A stretch of DNA of 15,566 nucleotides from Thiomargarita sp. (GTDB taxonomy: Bacteria; Pseudomonadota; Gammaproteobacteria; Beggiatoales; Beggiatoaceae). The stretch is from contig DYNO01000068.1 in assembly GCA_020721025.1 (NCBI GenBank), positions 1-15,566 on the forward strand, in the 5' to 3' direction. Position 1 is the first letter of the stretch, and each line of letters opens with the position of its first letter. Below, piece by piece: positions 1 through 8,048 of the stretch. Position numbers and translations under genes: made by a program. A model generated the notes under the pieces. That model worked only from the letters and a program-made list of their open reading frames with translations, was not told the origin of the DNA and did not search any database.

Positions 1-54
1 GGGTTATAGACCTGTTTCACTTGGTATTAAAGATTTCAAATCGGTTCTATATTT
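1..54. repeat. Left copy of 54-bp exact inverted repeat (IS left end)
   Basis: These 54 bases are identical to the reverse complement of 15274-15327; the match breaks at position 55 (A here, T in the other copy read in the same sense). It starts at the first base of the window, so its true outer limit is unknown and it may extend into a further IS copy outside. At the other end the same bases lie just upstream of a tnpB gene, so I infer that both are left ends of one IS200/IS605-type element, here pointing out of the window. The frame of the following methyltransferase runs open through it. A contig-end overlap from assembly is an alternative. Confidence 0.85.
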
Positions 55-1477
55 AGGCGATTGCCTCAACATATTGCGAGGTTATATCAAAGACGAATCG
101 GTGGATTTAATCTACATTGACCCACCGTTCAATTCCAAACGCAACTACAATATTTTCTTTGACGACAAAGAGATACACACGCAACGCGTCGCTTTTGAAG
201 ACACTTGGTCGTATAAAAACGTCAGTGAGTCATTATTGGAGTTGCAAACGGTTAAAAATGAAAAGTTACACATTCTTCTCAAGGCTTATCAAGAAGTTGC
301 GCCGCTGGTTTTTCCATATTTAGTGATGATGACGTTGCGCATCCTCGAATTGCATCGCGTTTTGAAACCCACCGGGAGTTTTTATTTGCATTGTGATCCC
401 ACTGCAAGTCATTATTTAAAAACGATTTGCGATACTATTTTTGGTTCAAAAAATATTATCAATGAAATTGTATGGTGTTACGAGACGGGTGGACGGGCAA
501 AAAGCAATTTTCCTCGCAAACACGACATTATATTTTGGTATGGAAAAACAAAGGATTACCGATTTTTTTATGATGCGGTTGCATTGCCACGAGATACCTC
601 GACCATGCACGAGCCAATTTTAATTGATGAGGAAGGTCGTCCTTATCAACGTAATATCAAGAATAATAAAGAATATCGCTATTATTTGGATAAAGGGACA
701 TTGCCAAATGATTGGTGGATTGACATTCAAGCGTTAAATCCTTCAGCAAAAGAAAGATTAGGCTATCCAACGCAAAAACCACGCGCCTTGTTAGAGCGGA
801 TTATTGCTGCAAGTTCCAATGAAGGTGATCTAATTTTAGACGGCTTTTGTGGTTGTGGCACAACGATTGATGCAGCAGAAAGTCTGAAACGTCAATGGGT
901 TGGGATAGATATTTCACCGATAGCCATTGCATTGATGAAACGGCGATTGCAAGACAGTTACAAAACAGAATTGTCAAAATTCACCGTGCGCGGCATTCCG
1001 GAGGATAAAATCAGTGCTGAGAAACTTTGGGAGCAAAATCCGTTTGCATTTCAAGACTGGTGGATAACCGAGTTTGATGTTTTCTCGACTACGTTTGGCA
1101 CAAAAGGCGCGGACAAAGGTATCGACGGTTTGGGAATGTACCTGCTTCCCGGCGTTGAGCAACCGATTAAGGCAGCATTTCAAGTTAAGGGTGGAAAAGT
1201 GCAATCAAAAGATATAGATGCGTTGTGGGGTTCGATGAATAAACATAAGTGTGAACTCGGTGTGTTTCTCAGTTTGCAAGCTCCAACCAAGCCAATGCTG
1301 GAAACGGTTGCCAATTCAGGCTATTACAGTGCAGCGGGTTTCAATTATCCCCGTTTGCAGATTTTAACGTTAGATGAATTCTTCAGCGGTAAATCATTAA
1401 ATCTTCCAAAAACCAACATCACTTTCAAATCTGCCCAGACCACGGGTAAAGTCAGCGAACAAGAAGGATTATTTTAA
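2..1477 (+). CDS. Beta-class N6-adenine DNA methyltransferase fused to Mrr-like nuclease domain (5' partial)
   Basis: Predicted one-chain restriction-modification enzyme: methylates adenine in a recognition site using S-adenosylmethionine and probably cleaves DNA lacking the mark. Seen: LYLGD at the amino end (47-61), catalytic motif IV DPPF (119-130), a central part that probably holds target recognition, then GYPTQKP (motif X) and the SAM-binding motif I DGFCGCG (839-859). Motif IV before motif I is the beta-class order. After about residue 330 a second domain shows GADKGIDG (1106-1129) and QVKGG (1181-1195), the D...QxK pattern of Mrr-type PD-(D/E)XK nucleases. The frame is open to base 2 and has no ATG or GTG before DPPF. 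A TTG at 74 would remove the conserved LYLGD, so the real start is probably outside the window. The first 54 bases duplicate an IS end. No specificity subunit is adjacent. The methyltransferase call is firm; the nuclease call is from motifs only. Confidence 0.88.
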   Translation, partial: GYRPVSLGIKDFKSVLYLGDCLNILRGYIKDESVDLIYIDPPFNSKRNYNIFFDDKEIHTQRVAFEDTWSYKNVSESLLELQTVKNEKLHILLKAYQEVAPLVFPYLVMMTLRILELHRVLKPTGSFYLHCDPTASHYLKTICDTIFGSKNIINEIVWCYETGGRAKSNFPRKHDIIFWYGKTKDYRFFYDAVALPRDTSTMHEPILIDEEGRPYQRNIKNNKEYRYYLDKGTLPNDWWIDIQALNPSAKERLGYPTQKPRALLERIIAASSNEGDLILDGFCGCGTTIDAAESLKRQWVGIDISPIAIALMKRRLQDSYKTELSKFTVRGIPEDKISAEKLWEQNPFAFQDWWITEFDVFSTTFGTKGADKGIDGLGMYLLPGVEQPIKAAFQVKGGKVQSKDIDALWGSMNKHKCELGVFLSLQAPTKPMLETVANSGYYSAAGFNYPRLQILTLDEFFSGKSLNLPKTNITFKSAQTTGKVSEQEGLF

Positions 1478-1532
1478 AAAATTTTCGCTGGAGCAGTGTT
1501 GAAAACTGCTGAAGTTTGATTTAAATTTCGTA

Positions 1533-1562
1533 TTGCAAAATTTTCCCATCCCCGTTTAAAAT
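1533..1562 (+). promoter_or_regulatory. Candidate sigma-70 promoter for TauE/SafE gene
   Basis: TTGCAA at 1533-1538 and TAAAAT at 1557-1562 are separated by 18 bases and lie 23 bases before the TTG start of the permease gene. An AGGA ribosome binding site (1574-1577) follows at 8-base spacing. The promoter is a pattern match only. Confidence 0.4.
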
Positions 1563-1585
1563 ATCTCAGTTACAGGAAAAATTAT

Positions 1586-2368
1586 TTGGAAATCATCAGT
1601 TTACTCAGTATTGGCGTGTTTGTCGGTATCATCGCAGGCTTATTGGGCGTGGGCGGTGGTGTGATTATTGTTCCGACAATGATATGGTTATATCACACCA
1701 CATTTCCCAGCACACACTTGATGCAAATCGCGCTCGGCACTTCTCTTGCCACGATTGTTGTGACTTCTCTCTCGTCGATTTATGCACACCATCGTCATCA
1801 AGCTATTTTGTGGGACATTGTTTGGCGACTCACGCCCGGCATTATTGTTGGAGCATTACTAGGGGCTTGGTTCGCAGATAACTTGTCAAGCAACACGTTA
1901 CATCATGTTTTTGCAATATTTTTATTCATGGTTGCCGCACAAATGGGGTTGGGCAAACCACCCGCATCGCACCGACAACTCCCCGGCAATTTCGGCATGA
2001 ACTTGGTCGGCAGCGTGATTGGAATGGTTTCTTCATTGGTAGGAATTGGGGGCGGCTCATTGACCGTTCCTTTTTTAACGTGGTGCAATATTGCCATTCG
2101 TAACGCTGTGGCAACATCCAGTGCTTGCGGCTTTCCTGTCGCTGTTGCAGGCACAATTGGTTTTATTTTCAATGGCTTAAATGTGCCCAATTTGCCCGAA
2201 GGTAGCATTGGTTATATCTATCTGCCCGCATTTTTAGCCATCGTTCCCACCAGTTTATTATTTGCCCCAGTGGGTGCGAAATTAGCGCATACTCTGCCAA
2301 CAATTGTGGTCAAACGTTTTGCAGCCGGGTTTCTTGCCGTCGTCGGGACAAAAATGTTGTACAGTTGA
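1586..2368 (+). CDS. TauE/SafE family membrane exporter
   Basis: Integral membrane permease of the TauE/SafE family (sulfite, sulfoacetate or other organic anion export; the substrate cannot be read from sequence). The 260 residues are almost entirely hydrophobic and form two related halves. Each opens with a glycine-rich signature: GLLGVGGGVIIVPTM near residue 18 and LVGIGGGSLTVPFLTW near residue 150. This is the internal duplication typical of the family, and the length is normal. The start is a TTG with AGGA eight bases upstream; the protein begins directly with the first membrane helix, so this start fits well. The gene follows the methyltransferase by 108 bases, which contain a promoter-like pair, so it is probably transcribed separately. 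It converges on the helix-turn-helix gene with a 21-base gap. In a sulfur-oxidising host a sulfite role would be attractive, but that is conjecture. Confidence 0.88.
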   Translation: MEIISLLSIGVFVGIIAGLLGVGGGVIIVPTMIWLYHTTFPSTHLMQIALGTSLATIVVTSLSSIYAHHRHQAILWDIVWRLTPGIIVGALLGAWFADNLSSNTLHHVFAIFLFMVAAQMGLGKPPASHRQLPGNFGMNLVGSVIGMVSSLVGIGGGSLTVPFLTWCNIAIRNAVATSSACGFPVAVAGTIGFIFNGLNVPNLPEGSIGYIYLPAFLAIVPTSLLFAPVGAKLAHTLPTIVVKRFAAGFLAVVGTKMLYS

Positions 2369-2389
2369 AAAAGACTGCGTTTCGTTGAA

Positions 2390-2808
2390 TTAATTGGTTT
2401 TTGGGGTGTGAGATTTGGTCATGGATTTGGGCGATTGCACAATCAACCATTGTTGTAACTCCTTGATTTTAGAACGTAACTGCATTTCATCAAGTTGCTC
2501 CAAACCTTGAACACGTTGCACCAATTGTTGATAAAATTTTTGGCAACAATCTATCAATTCCTGCATCGTATGCAGTTCCCGGGCGCGCTTTTCCAAGTGT
2601 GGATAGCTTCCGCCTTAATCTGCTCCACCCGTTCCATCATGAAACTATTTTTTTCAAAACATGCGTTAGGATACAAACAAAGTAATTGACTTGCCGAGAT
2701 TTTTCCATCAAAAGTTTCTAATTCACCGGTTTGAATTTTTTGCTGCAACGTGGTGCGAGTTACGCCGACTAAACGCGAGGCACGGGACACGGTAAGAAAT
2801 TCAGTCAT
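2390..2808 (-). pseudogene. Small helix-turn-helix protein gene, probably frameshifted
   Basis: The minus-strand reading starts at an ATG (2808) behind a perfect GGAGGA ribosome binding site (2817-2822, 8-base spacing). The first part has a DNA-binding look: LTVSRASRLVGVTRTTLQQK near residues 5-24, like MerR/AlpA-type helix-turn-helix domains, then ERVEQIKAEA near residue 60. That frame soon ends (stop near 2554) after a low-complexity tail. An overlapping frame continues with YPHLEKRARELHTMQELIDC, a charged helical, coiled-coil-like segment running to the stop at 2390. One extra T near 2600 would join them as AEAYPHLEKRAREL, about 139 residues in all. I infer a single-base deletion or a sequencing error in one gene, the last of the minus-strand run behind the NAD-kinase-like gene. 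Target unknown. Confidence 0.65.
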
Positions 2809-2835
2809 GAAGTGTTTCCTCCAAAAAAATTAAAT

Positions 2836-3780
2836 TTATACAACGAGATGTCCTTGTTTATCAGCCAAATCAATACTGACTTGCATCCCGGAGTTAAATT
2901 CGATAAAATCGTTTTCAATGCCATCGCTAAAAATGACTCCATTTTCAGGCATTTGTGATACTAAACTGAGCGGTTGTTGCGGGGTAATTTTGCCAAAAAT
3001 TAAGTTTGCGGTCGATTGCGCGCTGGGAAACGGTTCACGCACCGTAAAATATAAATAATCACTGTGCCATGTAAAATTTGAATCCGTCATCAGACGCAGA
3101 CGGGCTTTTTTTCCTGTCCATGCCTGCGTGATTCCCTGCGCCCCTGCCAATAAACTTTTAAACCAACCAGTTGCGCCCATTCCCGTAGAAACAATCACAC
3201 CACTTGAGGAATGCTGCTCTTGATGTTGATTGTGCTGAATCAGGTAGCGCGCCGATGTATGCGTTTTTTGCCCAATAAAAAGATCATTGACTGCATATAA
3301 CTTTTGCCCATCAGAGAGTTGCGCTTTTGCCATTGTCACTTTTTCCAATTTGCGACGGTTGGCAAAAACTTCTTTAACAATCTTGCTTAATTCATGGATT
3401 TGAAACGGCAATAACACCCCTTCCCAGCGGTGCGGCTCCGGATTGATACCGATAACCGGTTGTTTATCCAAATATTTTAACGTATTGGCAACCAATCCAT
3501 CTTGTCCCAAAACCACAATAATATCTTGAGGTGCGAAAATAAAATTGGGTAAAAAGTGTCGATGTACCACTTGTACCTTGCCCAAAGTTTGTAGCTGTTG
3601 TTGGGCATTTTGCGCGGTTGCGTGATAATTTTGATGTTCTCGCAGATAATCTGAAAAATCCGCGCCAAGATGTTCAACGTAAAATTGGGCTTGCGACAGC
3701 GTATTAAACCGCACAATGAGATCGTCAAGGCGGGTGTTGCGAATGATCAGGATAATTTTATTTTCGGTGGCTCGCTGCAT
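2836..3780 (-). CDS. Divergent NAD-kinase-fold protein
   Basis: The 314-residue protein shows the NAD kinase (PF01513-type) layout with altered motifs. GQDG at residues 92-95 stands where canonical enzymes have GGDG, keeping the key Asp. GINPEPHRWEGVLLPF (111-126) replaces the usual GIN..RLGFL. ND at 165-166 replaces the NE pair, and SSGVIVSTGMGATGW (192-206) replaces DGxxxSTPTGSTAY. It could phosphorylate NAD(H), or be a relative acting on another diphosphate or sugar substrate. I recall such a NAD-kinase-like family with STGxGATGW but cannot assign a substrate. It sits 5 bases after the stop of the VWA gene and 27 bases before the helix-turn-helix gene, so the three are probably one transcript. 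The ribosome binding site is weak, which suits translational coupling to the VWA gene. It is unlikely to be the cell's main NAD kinase. Confidence 0.75.
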   Translation of the reverse strand: MQRATENKIILIIRNTRLDDLIVRFNTLSQAQFYVEHLGADFSDYLREHQNYHATAQNAQQQLQTLGKVQVVHRHFLPNFIFAPQDIIVVLGQDGLVANTLKYLDKQPVIGINPEPHRWEGVLLPFQIHELSKIVKEVFANRRKLEKVTMAKAQLSDGQKLYAVNDLFIGQKTHTSARYLIQHNQHQEQHSSSGVIVSTGMGATGWFKSLLAGAQGITQAWTGKKARLRLMTDSNFTWHSDYLYFTVREPFPSAQSTANLIFGKITPQQPLSLVSQMPENGVIFSDGIENDFIEFNSGMQVSIDLADKQGHLVV

Positions 3781-3785
3781 TGGAT

Positions 3786-4754
3786 TTACGCCGTGTCTCG
3801 CACATAAATGTGTAAAATTTGCAGTAACAGCAAGGCAGCCATCGCAACCAACAATGGATAGTGATAAAGTGGCGTGCGCTGAATATAAACTCGACTTTCC
3901 GCTTCTGTCTTTTTCAATGTCGAATCAATGTGTTGATAAACTTGCGCCAGTGCATCTAAAGAAGTTGCGGGATAATATTGTCCATTGGTTAAGTTAGCGA
4001 TTTTATTCAATGTTTTCTCATCAAAACCGCGTCCCATGTCATCCTTCATGCCAATTCCGATGGTATAGATTTGAATGTGATATTGTTGGGCTAGTTCTGC
4101 TGCTTTGAGTGGCTCCAATTTGCCGGCGGTATTTTCGCCATCGGTCAATAAAATCAAGACTCTGGAATTTTCTGGACGATCCCGTAATTTTTTCACCGCC
4201 AATCCGATAGCATCTCCAATCGCGGTTTTTTTCCCCGCCATACCTAACATTGCTTTTTGAATCAAGATGTTTACTGCTTGGTTATCCAAAGTCAACGGGG
4301 CTTGTAAATAGGCATGATCGGCAAAAAGTATCAATCCCAATCGGTCGCCCGCCCGCTTTTCCACGAAAGGTTTAATGACATATTTGACTGCTTCAAACCG
4401 GTTAATTACTTGATTTTGCGGCGTATAAAAATCAGAGGTGTGCATAGATTCTGATAAATCAATGGCTAACATGAGATCGTAGCCAGTTTGTTTGACTTCG
4501 ACATGTTTATCAATCAGTTGTGGATACATCAAAGTGAAAACCAGCGCGATCCAACCACTCCATAGCAGCAAGTATTTGAGACGGTGCGTTTGCGTTTCAT
4601 GCGTGTGGTGGGCAAAGGCTTGTTGTACGCGGGGCAATGCTGCAAAACGTAGCTGTGGCGGTTGATTTGCGAGTGGGGCAGCCGGTAGGATTTTTCGCAC
4701 TAAGAGCGGCACCGGCAGCAGTAAAATACACCAAAACCATTGAAAAGTAAACAT
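3786..4754 (-). CDS. BatA-like VWA-domain membrane protein
   Basis: The 322-residue protein has membrane segments near residues 6-22 and 60-78, a von Willebrand A domain, then a final membrane helix near 297-317, the BatA/aerotolerance-type arrangement that places the VWA domain outside the cytoplasmic membrane. The metal-ion-dependent adhesion site is complete: DLSES at 99-103, a threonine in KKTAIGDA near 177, and TDGENT at 204-209. Such proteins usually work with a MoxR-type AAA ATPase and further Bat proteins in folding or assembly of envelope or enzyme complexes. None of those partners is here: glnE is divergent upstream and the next gene is the NAD-kinase-like one. The function is therefore unassigned. 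The ATG start at 4754 precedes the first hydrophobic helix and lies 143 bases from the glnE start. Confidence 0.82.
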   Translation of the reverse strand: MFTFQWFWCILLLPVPLLVRKILPAAPLANQPPQLRFAALPRVQQAFAHHTHETQTHRLKYLLLWSGWIALVFTLMYPQLIDKHVEVKQTGYDLMLAIDLSESMHTSDFYTPQNQVINRFEAVKYVIKPFVEKRAGDRLGLILFADHAYLQAPLTLDNQAVNILIQKAMLGMAGKKTAIGDAIGLAVKKLRDRPENSRVLILLTDGENTAGKLEPLKAAELAQQYHIQIYTIGIGMKDDMGRGFDEKTLNKIANLTNGQYYPATSLDALAQVYQHIDSTLKKTEAESRVYIQRTPLYHYPLLVAMAALLLLQILHIYVRDTA

Positions 4755-4897
4755 AAAGTTCGTTCAATTAATATTATTTTCGATATATCATATCGTCACA
4801 AGGAATGATGTACGGTAGCAAATGCTAAAATGTGATGAATCACTCTAAACAACATCATATTATTAAAAATATTATAACGCAAATCCACTAAGCAAAA
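4755..4897. promoter_or_regulatory. Divergent promoter region with palindromes
   Basis: This 143-base AT-rich gap separates the divergent starts of the VWA gene and glnE and must hold both promoters unless they are distal. It contains a 15-base palindrome CGATAT-ATC-ATATCG (4781-4795), a TAGCA-AA-TGCTA dyad, and GTGAT-GA-ATCAC (4832-4843). A weak minus-strand pair TTGTGA/TAATAT with 18-base spacing overlaps the first palindrome. A TATAAC hexamer (4873-4878) could serve glnE but lacks a good -35. None matches a regulator site I know; the TGTGA/TCACT arms are too close for CRP. Confidence 0.35.
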
Positions 4898-7798
4898 ATG
4901 AATCTACCTGATAAATTTACCACGCTTCCTGCTCTGTTACAACCTGAAGTTGCCCGTTTATGGCAAAGTTTTTTAGACCGCGCCACGCCCGCCACCGTTG
5001 AACTGATCGCTGCAAATCTCACGATTTTCAATTCGTTACCGCGAGTTTGGGCAAGCAGTCCCTTTGTTGCCAAACATTGTGTTCATTATCCCGATTTACT
5101 CGCAGATTTGATTCAAAGTGGCGATTTATTACAAACAACGACCGATTATGCCAAACATCTCAATCTGTTACTCGATAAAGAAATTGAAGAAACTGAATTA
5201 CATAAAATTTTACGTGACTATCGCCGACGTGAGATGGTGCGTATTGCTTGGCGCGATTTAGCGGGATGGGCAGATTTAAACGAGAGTTTGCGTTGTTTAT
5301 CAGAATTAGCCGATGCGTTGATTGCTGCCGCGTTAAACCAACTTTATCAAAAATTAACTGAAATATGGGGCACGCCCACCAGTATTTCTGGCAAAATTCA
5401 ACCGTTTGTAGTGCTTGGTATGGGAAAACTGGGGGGACAAGAATTAAACTTTTCCTCCGATATCGACCTCATTTTCACCTATCCTGAAGCGGGAGAAACG
5501 CACGGTGTGACGAGAACTCGCAGCAATCAAGAGTTTTTTCTGCGTCTTGGGCAACAATTAATTAACGCCTTGAATAATAACAGTGCCGAAGGTTTTGTTT
5601 ATCGTGTGGATATGCGGTTGCGTCCGTTTGGCGAAAGTGGCGCGTTGGTGATGAATTTCAACGCATTTGAAGATTATTATCAAGCACATGCCCGCGATTG
5701 GGAACGTTACGCCATGATTAAAGCGCGTGTGGTTGCCGGCGATCAAAAAGAAGGGGCAAAATTGTTGAACACGTTGAAACCCTTTGTTTATCGTCGCTAT
5801 TTAGACTACAACGCGTTTGAATCGTTACGAGACATGAAAAATTTAATCGATCAGGAAACTCGACGCAAGGGACTGAAAGATAACATTAAATTGGGTGCCG
5901 GCGGCATCCGTGAAGTAGAATTTATCTGTCAAGTATTTCAGTTAATTCGGGGGGGCAGACAACCCGCATTACAACAACGCAATTTACTCGCCACCCTCGC
6001 GCAATTAGAAAATTTACAATACTTCCGCGCGGAAGAAGCTGCCGGTCTGCGTGCTGCCTACATTTTTTTAAGAACCTGCGAAAATCGGCTACAAGCGATG
6101 GAAGACCAGCAAACCCAAACTTTACCGACCGATTCATTGCAACAGTTGCGACTGGCATTCAGCATGGAATTTGCGACTTGGGACGAGTTTTATCACGCGT
6201 TGCAACAACATTTATTCGTGGTACAACAACAGTTTAAACAAATCATCGCTCCCACACCAGAGGAAACAACTCAGGTGACAACGACTCAACTCACCGCGCA
6301 GAAAACGTTGTGGGCAAATGTGTTATTAAACAATACCGAAGCCGTCGAAAATTGGCTAAAAGAGGCAGAATTTACCGATGTGGTCGAACTTGCCAAACAT
6401 TTGCAACAATTTGTGATGTCGCCCAGTGTGCATAAAATGTCGGCGCGGGGACGAGAACGATTAGACACGATTATTCCTTTGTTATTCAATAGTTTACAAA
6501 GCGCATCGAACCGAGATGTCGCCGCCCACCGGACAATTGATTTTATCGAATCTATCGCACAGCGCAGTGTTTATTTAGCCTTGTTAATTGAACGTCCACA
6601 AGTGCTCACGCAATTGGTGAAATTGTGCGCGGCGAGCAGTTGGTTAGCCGAACAATTGACTCGTTACCCATTGTTATTAGACGAATTACTCGATCCGCGT
6701 CGCCTCTACGATCCGTGCAAACCAGAAGAGTTAGACCACATATTGCAAACTCAATTGGCACATTTACCATTGGATGATTTGGAAATGCTCATGGACAGTT
6801 TGCGGCAATTCAAGCGCGCCCATGTGTTGCACGTTGCAGCGGCGGAAATTTCAGGGAATTTAAAAGTGGAACGCACCAGTGATTATCTCACTGCAATTGC
6901 GGATACCTTGGTCGGTCGCACGATGGCAATTGCGCGGGAACATTTGTCGCAAAAACATGGCGTTCCAATGTGTCGGGTCGAGGATGACGTGCAACCGGCG
7001 GGCTTTTGTGTGGTGGCGTATGGCAAGGCGGGGAGTGTTGAATTAACTTATGGTTCGGATTTAGATTTGGTTTTTTTGCATGACAGTCGGGGCGAAAATC
7101 AGATGACCGATGGTGCAAAGTCATTGGATAATAACGTATTTTTTGCACGATTGGCGCAACGCATGATTCATATTTTAACGACCAATATGTCGGGGGGAAT
7201 TTTATATGATGTGGATCAACGGTTGCGTCCCAGTGGAGCTTCTGGCTTATTAGTCAGTGGGTTAGATGCGTTTAAGCTCTATCAATTTCAAGACGCGTGG
7301 ACATGGGAACATCAGGCATTGGTGCGGGCGCGCGTGATTGCTGGAGATGCCGCGTGTCAAGCAAAATTTCGTCAGATTCGTCGTGAAGTATTGAGTTTGC
7401 CGCGTGATCCTCAAAAATTGCAGCAGGATGTGATTGATATGCGTGGTAAAATGCGTGACAGTTTAGACAAAAGTAACGCGACGCAATTTGATATTAAACA
7501 GGGCAAGGGCGGTTTGGCAGATGTTGAATTTATTATGCAATACATGGTGTTGCGTTGGGCTGCCCAGTATCCTAACTTGTTAAACAGCACCGCGGTGTTA
7601 CCTACGTTGCGCCAGCTGTGGGAGGAAAATTTGCTCACAGAGATGGCTTATCAACAATTAGGCGACGCATATCGTTGTTATCGTGTCGAAATTCATCGTT
7701 TGGTATTACAAAATCAACCCACCCGCGTGGCACAAGATCAATGGCTTGATCAGCGTCAGACAGTCAATCATTGGTGGCAACAATTGCTTGAAAATTAG
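4898..7798 (+). CDS. glnE: Bifunctional glutamine synthetase adenylyltransferase/deadenylase
   Basis: Cytoplasmic enzyme that attaches AMP to, and removes it from, glutamine synthetase in response to PII signalling. The 966 residues match the usual length (about 945-980) and two-domain plan. The amino-terminal adenylyl-removing nucleotidyltransferase domain has GMGKLGGQELNFSSDIDL around residues 174-191, followed by YRVDMRLRPFGESGALV. The carboxy-terminal adenylyl transferase domain has YGKAGSVELTYGSDLDLVF around 705-723 and YDVDQRLRPSGASGLLV. The D-x-D metal ligands are present in both, so both activities are expected. The second motif reads GKAGS where most family members read GKLGG, a mild deviation. 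The start is an ATG with only a weak TAAG-like ribosome site. The gene stands alone, divergent from the VWA gene, with no glnA or glnB in the window. No strong terminator is visible after it. Confidence 0.96.
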   Translation: MNLPDKFTTLPALLQPEVARLWQSFLDRATPATVELIAANLTIFNSLPRVWASSPFVAKHCVHYPDLLADLIQSGDLLQTTTDYAKHLNLLLDKEIEETELHKILRDYRRREMVRIAWRDLAGWADLNESLRCLSELADALIAAALNQLYQKLTEIWGTPTSISGKIQPFVVLGMGKLGGQELNFSSDIDLIFTYPEAGETHGVTRTRSNQEFFLRLGQQLINALNNNSAEGFVYRVDMRLRPFGESGALVMNFNAFEDYYQAHARDWERYAMIKARVVAGDQKEGAKLLNTLKPFVYRRYLDYNAFESLRDMKNLIDQETRRKGLKDNIKLGAGGIREVEFICQVFQLIRGGRQPALQQRNLLATLAQLENLQYFRAEEAAGLRAAYIFLRTCENRLQAMEDQQTQTLPTDSLQQLRLAFSMEFATWDEFYHALQQHLFVVQQQFKQIIAPTPEETTQVTTTQLTAQKTLWANVLLNNTEAVENWLKEAEFTDVVELAKHLQQFVMSPSVHKMSARGRERLDTIIPLLFNSLQSASNRDVAAHRTIDFIESIAQRSVYLALLIERPQVLTQLVKLCAASSWLAEQLTRYPLLLDELLDPRRLYDPCKPEELDHILQTQLAHLPLDDLEMLMDSLRQFKRAHVLHVAAAEISGNLKVERTSDYLTAIADTLVGRTMAIAREHLSQKHGVPMCRVEDDVQPAGFCVVAYGKAGSVELTYGSDLDLVFLHDSRGENQMTDGAKSLDNNVFFARLAQRMIHILTTNMSGGILYDVDQRLRPSGASGLLVSGLDAFKLYQFQDAWTWEHQALVRARVIAGDAACQAKFRQIRREVLSLPRDPQKLQQDVIDMRGKMRDSLDKSNATQFDIKQGKGGLADVEFIMQYMVLRWAAQYPNLLNSTAVLPTLRQLWEENLLTEMAYQQLGDAYRCYRVEIHRLVLQNQPTRVAQDQWLDQRQTVNHWWQQLLEN

Positions 7799-7840
7799 CG
7801 CATTGAGATTCGATTGAAAGATGTCTTGGTTATTCCTAGA

Positions 7841-7913
7841 AGTTACGCAGTTCATGATTTATCAAGAAGTTAATATAATGAAATCAATTGAATCCCGACT
7901 CAACTGCGTAACT
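7841..7913. repeat. 73-bp element with 12-bp perfect terminal inverted repeats (MITE-like)
   Basis: AGTTACGCAGTT (7841-7852) and AACTGCGTAACT (7902-7913) are perfect inverted repeats bounding 49 bases, with no base pairing beyond or directly inside them. It lies in the 250-base gap between glnE and the tRNA promoter, which holds no gene. The size and clean ends look like a miniature inverted-repeat element or an IS remnant. No target duplication is obvious. It could also form a long-armed hairpin in the glnE 3' transcript. Confidence 0.55.
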
Positions 7914-7994
7914 ACAGGATTTTGAAATTTTGTCAATTCTGATTCAAATAAGGTTTATGATGAATCCGTCCCGCGGAAAAGTTCTCAGAAACGC

Positions 7995-8023
7995 TTCTCA
8001 AATGCAAAAAAAGTTGCTATAAT
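7995..8023 (+). promoter_or_regulatory. Stable-RNA promoter for tRNA-Gln (and probably prs)
   Basis: TTCTCA (7995-8000), 17 bases, then consensus TATAAT (8018-8023), followed by a GC-rich stretch GCGCCTC. A GC-rich discriminator after the -10 is typical of tRNA and rRNA promoters under stringent control. The tRNA begins 25 bases after the -10. Confidence 0.75.
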
Positions 8024-8048
8024 GCGCCTCTCACATCAATTCAGAAAT

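Noticed and set aside
974..1204. Minus-strand and alternative-frame open frames inside the large genes
   Set aside because: They lie within well-supported coding regions, lack ribosome sites and show no recognisable protein features.
1492..1510. Hairpin AGCAGT/ACTGCT after the methyltransferase gene as a terminator
   Set aside because: Only a 6-bp stem with mixed composition and no T-tract behind it.
4831..4844. TGTGATGAATCACT as a CRP or FNR site
   Set aside because: The half-sites are four bases apart instead of six for CRP, and the arms do not match FNR (TTGAT/ATCAA).
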